From: Bacillota bacterium
Lineage (GTDB): Bacteria; Bacillota; Clostridia; DSM-8532
Assembly (NCBI GenBank): GCA_023443745.1
Contig: JAEZTB010000059.1
Location: 62,001 to 126,000, forward strand
Direction of reading: 5' to 3'
DNA: 64,000 bases
Both the position numbers and the translations under genes were made by a program. Numbering within the stretch: the first letter of the stretch is position 1; the number at the start of each line of letters is the position of its first letter. This document shows positions 44,427 through 53,457 of the stretch, piece after piece. The notes below the pieces were generated by a model. It did no database searches, was not told the origin of the DNA, and worked only from the letters and a program-made list of their open reading frames with translations.

Positions 44427-46688
44427 TTAAACACCTTGCTTTCTATACTGGGAAGGAGTTACTCCCGTGTTATCCTTAAACCATATCCCGAAATAATGGG
44501 AATCTGAAAATCCAACCATGCTGCTGATGTCCTTAATCTTTGCATTACTGTTTTTTAATAGCTCTTTCGCATTTCCCAGACGAACCTTACTTACATAATC
44601 TATAAAGCTGATACCAAGCTCTTTTTTAAATAGCCTGGAAAAATAATTCTCATTTAAACAAATTATTCCTGCTACATAATCAACCCCCAGCATGGGATTG
44701 CCATACTCTTCGTTTATGATATCCACAGCTTTACGGATGCTCATACTCATGTTGATATTGCTTGTGCTCTTTACTTCAGCAATAAAATTATCAATTGTAT
44801 TGGCAAGTTCATCAAAAACCTTTTCTATAGGCTGTGCCAGACGTTGCAAATTTTCCATACTCCAAAAATCCTTCCCGAAAATATCGGAGGGAAGCTTGCC
44901 ATTTTTGACAGCTGCTTTGAATAAACGCGTATAAATATTGAAAAGGAATGTGTTAATTATCGATGGGTCTGTATTGTTATGCTTGAACAGCTTTACCGAT
45001 TCTTCCAAAATATCTTTGCACCCAGCAGGGTCTCCCTGCTCAATACAGTATGCCAATCGATTTTCTATCTGATCAGGGTATGAAATCTCCCAGCTATTGT
45101 TGATAATAAACTCATGGTTAATACAATCCAGGCTTGAAGCTTTAAACAGCTTATACTTAATTAATTCACTTGCCTCGTCAAAAGAATTCTTTATTAAATG
45201 AAAGGTATTATAATTATTTCCACTGAAAGCTCCAATATTCAAGCTGAAATTCTCCTTTATCACTATGAGAATTTCTTTAATTATAGCGTAAGTATCCTCT
45301 TCATTTCTGTTTGATATGATGCAATACTCTCCTTTTCGCAGGGTTGTGGAAATGATATTAGATTGATTTTCCTCGTATTTCGCTATTATACTCTCAATAC
45401 ACTTATTTTCATCATCGGAAATCTCATCCTCCGCGTGGATAATAACCACCTGGTAATACTCATTCTCAAAAGAAATATTAATTTCGTTTTTAAAGTGAAT
45501 ATATTCATCTTCGGTAAGACTCCCAACAAGAAGAGCTCTTATAAATTTTTCCCGCTTTAACGGAATTCCCTCCCGTATCCTGTCAACCATTCGATTAAAA
45601 GAGTCGCCCAAGCTACCAATCTCATCGGTAAATAAATTGTTAAACCTGATATTTAAATTCCCCTTTTCTACTTCCTTAATCAGCATCACCAGTTTATTTA
45701 ATGGCTTAGAAACAGTACCGGATATTAATATAGAAATAAGCACAACCATAATAAAGGTAATAGTAAAAACGAGAATCCAAACTTTATCAATATAATTGAT
45801 GTCCTTTAATAAAAAACCTCTGTCTACTACATGAGCAAAGGTCCAATTGGTCTTCGTATCATAGGAATAAGTGATCACATATTCTTTATCATCCAATTTT
45901 TCAACGTAGTATCCCTCCCCTTTTTTTATTGAATGAGTATCAATGATTTTTTCTATCTCAGCATTGCTGTTATTTGTATATACCTTGTAATTATCATCAA
46001 TAATAAAATAAACGCCCTCATTAATTCTGTTCTTTTCAAAATAATAATTCAGCATTCTCGGGGAGATTGTAATCAAGCTAATACCTATATTGGATTTTTC
46101 ATAAATATTATTCATATTTTTAATTGACCGAACCATTCCTATCAGCTTTTCACCTTTATACCAATCCAAAATGGTCCAATAGGGTGTTCCTTCCAATTTC
46201 GCGGCCTTTTCATACCATGCCTGCTCTGTCAATTCCTTTCCATTAACAAAGGGTGTCGATGTATCCATCATGAGATCAAGACTGAATATATTCTTATATT
46301 TATCCAGAATATATATGGATCTTATTCCTCTTGTGTTATTATTCAGCTCGTGAATTTTATTATAGACTCTATTATAAGCATTCAGCCGCTCTTCTGTTTC
46401 AAGAGTATCAAGATTGATACCGATGGTATCCTGAATATCCTTGCTTAAAATAATAGATGCTGAAAAAGCCTCTATATTCTCCAGGTAGTTGTCCAAATTG
46501 ACTTTAAAGAAATAAAGGTTTTCCAGCATTGCCTTACTTTCATTTTTTACAAGAAGGTTTTTGTAAGTGGTCATGCTAATTGACGAGAAAATCGTAAGAG
46601 AAGTAAGACAAACGAGGGAAAACAATATTATCAGCTTACTTTTCAGTTTTAGGTTTTGATACACTGATATGATTTTCTTTTTTTTCAT
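44427..46688 (-). CDS. Membrane-bound AraC-family regulator with extracellular Cache-like sensor
   Basis: From ATG 46688 (GAGGGAG seven bases upstream) the protein has 753 residues. It has a membrane helix (about 18-40), an extracellular dCache-like sensor (about 45-290), a second helix (about 300-320), a HAMP-type linker (about 320-370), a cytoplasmic middle and a C-terminal AraC double helix-turn-helix (about 650-753, ending in GVTPSQYRKQGV). It joins the sensor of a YesM kinase and the output of a YesN regulator in one chain, without kinase or receiver. It lies directly upstream of the second importer operon and shares its upstream element, so it probably controls that operon and itself. 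Confidence 0.92.
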   Translation of the reverse strand: MKKKKIISVYQNLKLKSKLIILFSLVCLTSLTIFSSISMTTYKNLLVKNESKAMLENLYFFKVNLDNYLENIEAFSASIILSKDIQDTIGINLDTLETEERLNAYNRVYNKIHELNNNTRGIRSIYILDKYKNIFSLDLMMDTSTPFVNGKELTEQAWYEKAAKLEGTPYWTILDWYKGEKLIGMVRSIKNMNNIYEKSNIGISLITISPRMLNYYFEKNRINEGVYFIIDDNYKVYTNNSNAEIEKIIDTHSIKKGEGYYVEKLDDKEYVITYSYDTKTNWTFAHVVDRGFLLKDINYIDKVWILVFTITFIMVVLISILISGTVSKPLNKLVMLIKEVEKGNLNIRFNNLFTDEIGSLGDSFNRMVDRIREGIPLKREKFIRALLVGSLTEDEYIHFKNEINISFENEYYQVVIIHAEDEISDDENKCIESIIAKYEENQSNIISTTLRKGEYCIISNRNEEDTYAIIKEILIVIKENFSLNIGAFSGNNYNTFHLIKNSFDEASELIKYKLFKASSLDCINHEFIINNSWEISYPDQIENRLAYCIEQGDPAGCKDILEESVKLFKHNNTDPSIINTFLFNIYTRLFKAAVKNGKLPSDIFGKDFWSMENLQRLAQPIEKVFDELANTIDNFIAEVKSTSNINMSMSIRKAVDIINEEYGNPMLGVDYVAGIICLNENYFSRLFKKELGISFIDYVSKVRLGNAKELLKNSNAKIKDISSMVGFSDSHYFGIWFKDNTGVTPSQYRKQGV

Positions 46689-46760
46689 CAGCATTCTCCC
46701 TCACTTGTTCTACTCTATTGCTGCTTTCTGTGAATTAATAATAACCTAACCGTTACCAGA

Positions 46761-46784
46761 GGTACGTTCTTATGGGAACGTACC
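46761..46784. promoter_or_regulatory. Perfect hairpin in regulator leader
   Basis: GGTACGTTC (46761-46769) pairs perfectly with GAACGTACC (46776-46784) over a six-base loop. On the minus strand it directly follows a 20-base box (46783-46802) that is repeated exactly in another leader at 61010-61029. Confidence 0.6.
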
Positions 46785-46802
46785 ACAAGCCTCGACCCGT
46801 AA
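46783..46802 (-). promoter_or_regulatory. Shared 20-base leader box, copy 1
   Basis: Read on the minus strand it is TTACGGGTCGAGGCTTGTGG, identical to 61010-61029 on the plus strand. Both copies lie 40-90 bases upstream of a gene and their 3' end enters a hairpin. No known riboswitch class was recognised. Confidence 0.55.
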
Positions 46803-46887
46803 TTGAAAATCAAAGGTTTCGTAAAAGTTATCGCAGGCATAGATACTTCGCATAAAAGCTGCGTATAGCAAAAGGCAAATATTTGGG

Positions 46888-46966
46888 GATTTTAATATCA
46901 GTATAAGTGCAACGGCACATAAGAAACAGGTTAATTTACTGATAAATAAGTATAAATTTCTAACAA
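46888..46966 (-). promoter_or_regulatory. Regulatory repeat, copy 3, before membrane AraC gene
   Basis: It has the same core as copies 1 and 2 (ATCAGTATA, AGAAACAGGTTAA, CTGATAAATAAGTATAAATTT) but lacks the TCGAACTTTTC start. On the minus strand it would give a leader of about 200 bases before the regulator start. It lies downstream of the GH2 gene, so it does not drive that gene. Confidence 0.68.
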
Positions 46967-47002
46967 TTCCTGTTTAGGGAACCTCCAAACATTCAATCTC
47001 CA

Positions 47003-48775
47003 TTATTTTTGATTTATTTTCCTTATGGCTTCGACATCAACCTTCGCTTTTCTATCAATCGTCATTAGTCCGTTAATTTCCTGCATAACATCTGTCAGTT
47101 GAGTATAGCAATATCCTTTTATATAAGGTGTTTTCCTTATTACCATGGTAATGCTTTCATACCTTTTCAGGAAGCTTTCCTCATCCTTTACAAAACCATT
47201 ATAACCCCAATTTTCACTGGAATCATCTGCAAATGCTATTCCTCCATACTCGGTAATCAAGTACGGCTGACCTTCGTACTTATGTCTATAAGCATATGGA
47301 ATTCGGTACCTGATTTCATCTTGAAGGGATTTAGGTAGCTCAGAATAATGGTCAGAAAAGTCATATCCCCAGGCTATGTAGTCATGTATTACACAAATAT
47401 CGGATTTTACTTGCTCCCAGCCGTCATTCGTGCTTACAAGTCTCATTTTATCCATGGCCTTTGCAGTACAATAGAGAGCTACTCCAAAATTTTGCTGCAT
47501 CGTATCTGATATAATATTTCTTACTCCCCAGGATTCATTCAGAGGTACCCAAGCCATAATACAAGGATGATTATAATCTCTGTTAATAAAAGCAATAAAA
47601 TCACTCATTACATTTTCTGTTTGCTCACTGTTAAAATCATAAGGGCTGGGCATCTCACCCCAAACCAGCAGTCCTAACTTATCCGCCCAATAGTAATATC
47701 TTGGATCTTCAATTTTTTGATTTCTCGCTCCATTGAATCCAAACTTCTTTGTCATTTCTATATCATATTTTAGTGCCTCATCACTAGGCGGTGTCAGAAG
47801 GCTCTCAGCCCAATATCCTTGATCCAGAACCATCCTTAAATAATAGGACTTATTATTTAAGAAAATATTATTGCCTTGTATAGATATTTTCCGCATGCCA
47901 AAATAACTTGATACCTCATCGAGAGCTTTTCCATCTTTTGAAAGGGTTAGCTTCAAATCGTATAAATTAGGTCTGTCAGGTGTCCAATAATGGAGCTCAT
48001 CAATGTAATCTTCTTCCTTTAAATCAATCGTGATTCTCGAGATTCTCTCGTATAATTTTAATTTAATTTGAGACTTCACTTTATTTTTAAATGAAACAAG
48101 TATGTCTAATTCAGCATCTTGGAAAGACTTATTTATAAATATCTCCAAAATAACATTTTTTGCATCAATATCAGGGGTTATTCTGATTTTGTCTATATTT
48201 AAGTCGCCGGCTGTTTCGAGCCAGACAGTCTGCCATATTCCCGATGTTTCAGTATACCAGCATCTATCAGGCTTCTGTTTCCAATATTGCTTGCCTCTGG
48301 GCTGCACACAGTCATATTTGTCGGTAACTTTAACAACTATAGTGTTGCTGCCGCTCATTAGATATCTCGTTACATCCATCTTAAACGGAACATATCCACC
48401 CTTATGAGAATCTATGAATTCCCCATTTATCCAAACCTTTGCTTCATAATCAACAGCACCAAAATTTAAGAGTATTCTTTTTCCGTTAAAATCATCCGGA
48501 ACGGAAAACGCTCTCTTGTACCACATTATCTCATGCATCCCTTTGTCAAAGATTCCACTCATTTCACTCTGGTAACAGAATGGAACGGTTATCCTTTGTG
48601 AAAAGTCCTTGTCCCTATACCAATCATTCGCTTCGCCCATATCCATGTCGTCAAAATCAAACTGCCATTCACCATTTAAATTAAGCCACTCATTTCTTTG
48701 AAAATCAGATCTTGGGTATTCCGGCCTCGGAATACTTATGCTAGTTTTAGCTCCATGGTTTTTAATCATCACCAT
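47003..48775 (-). CDS. Glycoside hydrolase family 2 enzyme
   Basis: From ATG 48775 (AGAGAGGG nine bases upstream; an ATG at 48784 abuts that site) the protein has 590 residues. It has the GH2 layout: jelly-roll sugar-binding domain (WLNLNGEWQFDFDD near 30), Ig-like domain and TIM barrel with acid/base Glu in PLNESWGV (about 415) and nucleophile in LITEYGG (about 510). There is no signal peptide, so it should hydrolyse imported oligosaccharide. GH2 includes beta-galactosidases, beta-glucuronidases and beta-mannosidases; the exact specificity is open. It is divergent from an AraC gene and upstream of the membrane regulator. A 59-base piece of its 5' part recurs at 51818-51876. Confidence 0.92.
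   Translation of the reverse strand: MVMIKNHGAKTSISIPRPEYPRSDFQRNEWLNLNGEWQFDFDDMDMGEANDWYRDKDFSQRITVPFCYQSEMSGIFDKGMHEIMWYKRAFSVPDDFNGKRILLNFGAVDYEAKVWINGEFIDSHKGGYVPFKMDVTRYLMSGSNTIVVKVTDKYDCVQPRGKQYWKQKPDRCWYTETSGIWQTVWLETAGDLNIDKIRITPDIDAKNVILEIFINKSFQDAELDILVSFKNKVKSQIKLKLYERISRITIDLKEEDYIDELHYWTPDRPNLYDLKLTLSKDGKALDEVSSYFGMRKISIQGNNIFLNNKSYYLRMVLDQGYWAESLLTPPSDEALKYDIEMTKKFGFNGARNQKIEDPRYYYWADKLGLLVWGEMPSPYDFNSEQTENVMSDFIAFINRDYNHPCIMAWVPLNESWGVRNIISDTMQQNFGVALYCTAKAMDKMRLVSTNDGWEQVKSDICVIHDYIAWGYDFSDHYSELPKSLQDEIRYRIPYAYRHKYEGQPYLITEYGGIAFADDSSENWGYNGFVKDEESFLKRYESITMVIRKTPYIKGYCYTQLTDVMQEINGLMTIDRKAKVDVEAIRKINQK
48606..48664 (-). repeat. Source copy of 59-base direct duplication (inside GH2 gene)
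   Basis: This part of the GH2 coding sequence, encoding the segment around QFDFDDMDMGEAN, is repeated at 51818-51876 with one mismatch and in the same orientation, 3.2 kb away. Confidence 0.9.
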
Positions 48776-48848
48776 AGAATTCATCCCTCTCTTTTAATCT
48801 CACAAGAAAAAATTTGATAAAAATGATTATCCTATTTTTCTATGCATC

Positions 48849-48861
48849 TTGATTTTATCAA
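48849..48861. promoter_or_regulatory. Palindrome between divergent GH2 and AraC genes
   Basis: TTGATTTTATCAA is a palindrome (TTGAT, three bases, ATCAA) in the 176-base divergent spacer. On the minus strand it supplies a -35-like TTGATA. It may be the operator of the adjacent AraC-type protein. Confidence 0.4.
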
Positions 48862-48951
48862 TTAATAGCATATAAATTAATGATATATGGTACTAAAATA
48901 TTGACTTTTTGTTTTATTCATCTTAAGTTAAAAAAGGGGGGAGGCATTGCT

Positions 48952-49734
48952 GTGTTCAGTATCAACAATCTAAGACATTCCTGGCATGAACGCAAGGGAT
49001 TCAGACTCTTGAGAGCAAATGGCACCAGAGATTTTGTTTTTATACATTTCATTTCCCCGGTACAGATAGTTCTTGATAAAAAGGTTCAGCATGCTCCGGC
49101 TCACTCCTGCATCATTTATCCGCCTGACAGCTACCATGAATTTTTTACGGTAGAGGAGCCTCTTAATCATGATTGGATTCATTTTTTGCCAATTGATAAT
49201 GATTTCGCTGATAAACTCGGACTGCCAGTAAACACCTTGTTTTTCCCAAGGGATGCACGCTTTATCGCAAGCTTGGTAACAACAATGGAGCATGAATTTA
49301 TAAACCGGCCACCATTATGGGACAGGCATATTGACGGACTTATGATCTGTCTCTGTTCTTTACTTGGACGTGAAACAACCCCTATCAGCAAAAGTGGGAA
49401 TGGGGTTATGGAAAACACGACAGAATTTGATCGCTTACGGCTTGACATATACCATAACCCCGCTTTCCCGTGGAGTATAAATCATATGGCAAGCCGCCTT
49501 CGATTGAGTCGATCCAGATTTTCAGTGCTTTACAGACAGCTGTACGGTATATCACCTATAGAAGATTTGATATCCACAAGGATAGATCGGGCGAAATATC
49601 TCCTCTCAACAACAAGCCTGCCCTTACAATCTGTTTCAGCCGAAGTGGGATATTGCACACTTGAGCATTTCGTGCGTCAATTTAAAAACAGAATGGGGTA
49701 CTCTCCCTCAAGCTACCGGAGTAGAGGTGGCTAA
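48952..49734 (+). CDS. AraC-family transcriptional regulator with cupin-like sensor domain
   Basis: From GTG 48952, preceded by GGGGGGAGG seven bases upstream, the protein has 260 residues; the frame stays open to 48880 but without ribosome site. It has an N-terminal AraC-type ligand-binding cupin (HAPAHSCIIYPPDSYHEF near 45-62) and a C-terminal double helix-turn-helix (about 160-258: NHMASRLRLSRSRFSVLYR, VSAEVGYCTLEHFVRQFK). It is divergent from the GH2 gene and is the likely local regulator of it in response to a soluble sugar. Confidence 0.9.
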   Translation: MFSINNLRHSWHERKGFRLLRANGTRDFVFIHFISPVQIVLDKKVQHAPAHSCIIYPPDSYHEFFTVEEPLNHDWIHFLPIDNDFADKLGLPVNTLFFPRDARFIASLVTTMEHEFINRPPLWDRHIDGLMICLCSLLGRETTPISKSGNGVMENTTEFDRLRLDIYHNPAFPWSINHMASRLRLSRSRFSVLYRQLYGISPIEDLISTRIDRAKYLLSTTSLPLQSVSAEVGYCTLEHFVRQFKNRMGYSPSSYRSRGG

Positions 49735-49741
49735 GTCTAGC

Positions 49742-49843
49742 CTACTCCATGCTTTTAAGGAAATGAGTCAGAATATCCTTATCATAATTATTTTGAGTTG
49801 CTTTCTGAACATTGGACTTAACAGTCGTGAAACAATCTTTCAT
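49742..49843 (-). CDS. Short ORF after decayed exporter, possible truncated gene
   Basis: A 33-codon frame starts at ATG 49843 with AGAGGA upstream and ends with TAG. The product begins MKDCFTTVKSNVQKATQNNY and is not recognised. It is co-directional with the exporter, 40 bases downstream of it. The good ribosome site suggests the start of a truncated gene of the cassette. A peptide substrate of the exporter is less likely, because no leader/core division is visible. Confidence 0.35.
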   Translation of the reverse strand: MKDCFTTVKSNVQKATQNNYDKDILTHFLKSME

Positions 49844-49883
49844 TGCTAAAATCCTCTTCGTCTTAATATACTGCAGCATATCC

Positions 49884-51541
49884 CTATACAATTCTACAAA
49901 CAACCTCACCATCGCCGTAAAATTCAATCACTTTATTACACAACCGAACGATCTCCGGTCGATGCGACACGGCAAACAACATCATCTGAGGATGCTCGCG
50001 CATATATCCCTCGATCCCAGCTATTATCTGCTGTTCCATGCCGCTATCCAGCGCAGAAGTCGCTTCATCTAAAAGCAAAATATCCGCTTGCTTTATCAAT
50101 GCTCTGGCAAGCGCAATGCGTTGTTTTTCTCCGCCAGAAAAATTGCCACCGCCTTGTGCAACTGAGGTATCCAAAATACGTTCTTGCGGACAGAATACAT
50201 CCACCCCTGAAAGTGCCAATATGGTATGCATGTCTTCTTGATTTGGCATAAGTTCAAACGCAATATTCTCATGGACTGTACCTTCAAGAATAGAGGGGCT
50301 TTGTCCCAAATATGCGATCTTATTATACCATGCAGATTGATCGAGATCCGAAAGTGATGTCTTTGAATTAATCAATATTCGTCCTTGGGTAGGACTATAC
50401 CTCTGCAATATCAGTTTTAGTAATGTGCTCTTGCCGATACCACTCTGCCCGACAATTGCTACGCGATCCCCGGCTTGGATTTGACACGATAAATTTCGGA
50501 TCAATGTATGCCCATTTCATACATAAAACTGATATTGTCAAACTCTATATTACGAGCTACGTCAATCTGTTGCTTCGCACCTTGCTGCTGATCAGTTTCA
50601 AATAGATCCCACACCCGCTCTTGCACCGCCAGTGCACCCTGTCTACCTAGATTCCAGTCCGACAGATTGTTGATTGGTTCTTCTAGATATGGCAGATACG
50701 CATAAAACGCTACTAACGAGCCCACTACTAGCGACCCGTTCAACACCATCATGCCCCCGAAGAAAATTAATGCGAGCGGGAGTAATGCCAGCATCAGCGA
50801 GTTAGTTGATGTGCCTAACGAACGAAAAAAGAACAACCGAGTTCCCACCCTCAAATACTCGCCTTGCTTTTGCTTAAATATCGATGCTGTGAAGTTTTGC
50901 TTTTGATAAAAGTGGATGGTTTCAATTCCGTGGATCTTTTCCTGCGCACTATGCAGTACTTTGGAATAAGATTCACGCTCCTGGCGGTTCGCTTTGCGCA
51001 AATACTGATTCAACCAGTGAAAAAATAAGTAGTAAAGCGGTAAAAATACCGTTACCAGTGCTGCCAGTCGCACATCTAAAATATACATAAATGTAAGTAT
51101 TCCACCTATTCTAATAAAGTTTAGCAACAGCATTAGTGTGGTTATTGCCCGATTTTGTGCATAAATCTGAGTATCATTGAGAACACGGTTCAGCACATCA
51201 CCCGAACCATAATTCTCAAAATATTCGAGCGGTTTATGCAATAACTGCTTAAACACTTCACCTCGCAGTGCAACAACACATTTGAGTACAAAACTATGCC
51301 AGTGATTATTTTGCCACCAGTCAGCAACAAAATGTACCAGTATAACCACCGCTGTAAGCGCACCATACGTAACCACTTCCGTCTTACTTCCATTAATAGT
51401 AGCAGAATTAACCAACCGGCTAAGCATAAACGGACTTAACAAGCCTAATAATATCGATATTACACACTGCCCAAACAACAATATCTGCTCTTTTTTAAAA
51501 GGCTTAAATACCGAATAGCATGGATCTGATTTATGGCTCAT
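49884..51541 (-). pseudogene. ABC exporter (fused membrane and ATPase domains), frameshifted
   Basis: From ATG 51541 (AGGAG ten bases upstream) a six-helix ABC exporter domain is read to TGA at 50501. The ATPase half continues in another frame from TTG 50504 (LIRNLSCQIQAGDRVAIVG): Walker A GQSGIGKST, signature FSGGEKQRIALARAL, Walker B ILLLDEATSALD and the H-loop SHRPE. In normal family members both parts form one chain of about 550-590 residues, so a one-base shift at 50501-50506 probably splits it. Two-subunit expression through the TTGA overlap is possible but less likely. The type fits peptide or lipid export. It follows a PqqD-like fragment with overlap. Confidence 0.75.
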
Positions 51542-51713
51542 CCAAAAATTTCTCCTCACGCAAAAATAAGATAAAAGAACGTAGTGAATCTAAGTCGATA
51601 TCGAATTGTTGAGCAAGCATAAATAAGAATTGTTCTGAATTTACATTCCAATGAACCAGAATACCTTTGATAGGACGCACTCTTTTTGTGTCAATAAGTC
51701 CACTCAAGTACAC
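51531..51713 (-). pseudogene. PqqD-like fragment (RiPP recognition element C-terminal part)
   Basis: The 60-residue frame from GTG 51713 ends in LAQQFDIDLDSLRSFILFLREEKFLDEP, the winged-helix C-terminal pattern of PqqD-like proteins, which deliver precursor peptides in RiPP biosynthesis. The N-terminal beta-strands are missing or unrecognisable and a stop lies just upstream, so it seems to be a remnant. Its end overlaps the exporter start by 11 bases. In lasso-peptide and related clusters a PqqD-like gene and an ABC exporter occur together, so a lost RiPP cluster is a reasonable inference. Confidence 0.45.
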
Positions 51714-51740
51714 CTTAAAGATTTATTAAATTTATCATAT

Positions 51741-51780
51741 CCCCAATTATTTGTCAACATTCCCAATTATTTGTCAACAT
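51741..51780. repeat. Tandem 20-base repeat, two units
   Basis: CCCAATTATTTGTCAACAT occurs at 51742-51760 and again at 51762-51780, with one variable base between units. It lies between the decayed cassette and the GH2-derived fragment. Confidence 0.85.
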
Positions 51781-51817
51781 GGGTGTTTGACAGTTTCTTT
51801 GCTCAACTCCGTGAAAT

Positions 51818-51876
51818 TCCTTGTCCCTATACCAACCATTCGCTTCGCCCATATCCATGTCGTCAAAATCAAACTG
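51818..51876 (-). repeat. Displaced 59-base piece of GH2 gene
   Basis: It matches 48606-48664 at 58 of 59 positions in the same orientation. No other part of the GH2 gene is found beside it. It marks a past duplication, deletion or recombination event upstream of the citrate synthase gene. Confidence 0.9.
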
Positions 51877-51944
51877 TAGGTAGCCACATACATAGGGATG
51901 TTTCAATGATTGTTTTTATCTGTCAATATTTGCGAATAAATAAT

Positions 51945-51975
51945 TTGGTGATATGGGGGAAAAATCACGTATAAT
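51945..51975 (+). promoter_or_regulatory. Probable promoter of citrate synthase gene
   Basis: TATAAT at 51970-51975 lies 38 bases before the start. The best -35 is TTGGTG at 51945-51950 with a long 19-base spacer, so activation may be needed. Confidence 0.45.
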
Positions 51976-52013
51976 AGATTTAAGAAAAAATTCAATTACG
52001 GGAGGTACTACCC

Positions 52014-53387
52014 ATGAAAATGAATGAACCTAAAAACGAGTGGCTCACCCCGTTGACTGATTTGGCTTCAAAATGCAGTGTCATTGATCCTGAGCTCTAC
52101 ACAAAGTATGAGGTAAAAAGAGGCCTCAGAGATATAAGCGGCCGTGGCGTACTTGCCGGTCTCACAGAAATAGGTGAGGTTCATGCTTATATTATTGATG
52201 AAAGTGAAATGATCCCCTCCCCTGGAAAGCTTTATTACAGGGGGTATGATGTGGAAGCTCTCGTTAAAGGATTCCTTGGCGAGGACCGGTTCGGCTTTGA
52301 AGAGACCTGTTATCTGCTTCTCTTCGGAGATTTGCCCGATAAGAAAACCCTTAATGATTTTGAACGAAATCTTGCAGAGTTCCGAAGGCTTCCTACAGGC
52401 TTTACACGGGACATGATCATGAAGGCTCCCGGAAAAGATATGATGAATGTGCTCTCAAGAAGCATTCTGGCGCTTTACAGCTATGATGATAACCCTGACG
52501 ATACCTCCATAAAGAATGTCTTAAGGCAATGCCTCGAGATGATTGCCTATTTCCCTCTGTTAGCTGTTTACGGTTATCAGGCCTTTACGCATTATCACGG
52601 CAATAAAAGCCTGTATATCCATAGTCCTCGGGCTGATTTGAGTACTGCCGAAAATATTTTGCATATGCTGAGGCCTGACAGCCACTACACCAAGCTTGAA
52701 GCAACCCTTTTGGATCTAGCTCTTGTCCTGCATGCTGAGCATGGCGGTGGTAACAACTCTTCCTTCACCACCCATGTGGTCACCTCGTCGGGAACCGATA
52801 CCTATTCGGTTATGGCCGCTGCTCTCGGTTCATTAAAAGGACCCCGGCATGGCGGTGCCAATGTCAAAGTCGTCCAGATGCTGGAGGATATTAAGGAGAA
52901 TGTTCGGGATTGGGATGATGACGAGGAAATATTCCAATACCTTGACAAGATACTCAACAAAACAGCTTTTGACCGATCGGGACTCATTTATGGTATGGGG
53001 CACGCCGTTTATTCTCTTTCCGATCCGAGAGCTGAAATATTTAAGAGCCATGTGGAAGAACTGGCTCAGCATAAAGGTATGAATGAAGAATTCAAGCTTT
53101 ATTCCAAGATTGAGAAACTAGCCCCTGAGGTTATTGCGCGATCCCGTAAAATCTACAAGGGCGTCAGCGCCAATATTGATTTCTACTCCGGCTTTGTTTA
53201 TCGCATGCTAGACATACCACAGGAATTGTTCACTCCTGTTTTCGCCATTTCCAGAATTGCAGGATGGAGCGCCCATAGAATTGAGGAGATCGTAAATAAC
53301 GGCAAAATTGTTAGACCCGCCTATAAGAGCATTGCCCAAAGGCGGGACTATATTACCATTGCAGACCGTAAAAACGCTGATATTTGA
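52014..53387 (+). CDS. gltA: Citrate synthase
   Basis: The 457-residue enzyme condenses acetyl-CoA and oxaloacetate to citrate in the cytoplasm. Conserved segments are HAEHGGGNNSS near 239 (catalytic His), GSLKGPRHGGANVK near 275, YGMGHAVYSLSDPRA near 326 and IDFYSGFVYRMLDIP with the catalytic Asp near 388. The roughly 70-residue N-terminal extension is typical of the Clostridial type. 2-methylcitrate synthase activity cannot be excluded. The start is ATG with GGGAGG eight bases upstream. No aconitase or isocitrate dehydrogenase gene lies nearby; in anaerobes the enzyme mainly serves glutamate synthesis. Confidence 0.93.
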   Translation: MKMNEPKNEWLTPLTDLASKCSVIDPELYTKYEVKRGLRDISGRGVLAGLTEIGEVHAYIIDESEMIPSPGKLYYRGYDVEALVKGFLGEDRFGFEETCYLLLFGDLPDKKTLNDFERNLAEFRRLPTGFTRDMIMKAPGKDMMNVLSRSILALYSYDDNPDDTSIKNVLRQCLEMIAYFPLLAVYGYQAFTHYHGNKSLYIHSPRADLSTAENILHMLRPDSHYTKLEATLLDLALVLHAEHGGGNNSSFTTHVVTSSGTDTYSVMAAALGSLKGPRHGGANVKVVQMLEDIKENVRDWDDDEEIFQYLDKILNKTAFDRSGLIYGMGHAVYSLSDPRAEIFKSHVEELAQHKGMNEEFKLYSKIEKLAPEVIARSRKIYKGVSANIDFYSGFVYRMLDIPQELFTPVFAISRIAGWSAHRIEEIVNNGKIVRPAYKSIAQRRDYITIADRKNADI

Positions 53388-53414
53388 ATTTCTTTCTAGG
53401 GATAATCGATATTT

Positions 53415-53443
53415 AACTTCCGAAGCCGAAGGAATCGGAAGTT
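53415..53443. terminator. Hairpin between convergent citrate synthase and glycosyltransferase genes
   Basis: AACTTCCGA (53415-53423) pairs perfectly with TCGGAAGTT (53435-53443). The tract TTATTTC follows. It probably ends the citrate synthase transcript. Confidence 0.65.
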
Positions 53444-53457
53444 ATTTCGATTGCTCC

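Noticed and set aside
49884..50504. Reading the ATPase half as a separate, intact ABC subunit gene
   Set aside because: It would start at a TTG with no ribosome site and lack the N-terminal strands found on ABC ATPases, which are encoded in the other frame just upstream; a frameshifted fusion explains the data better.
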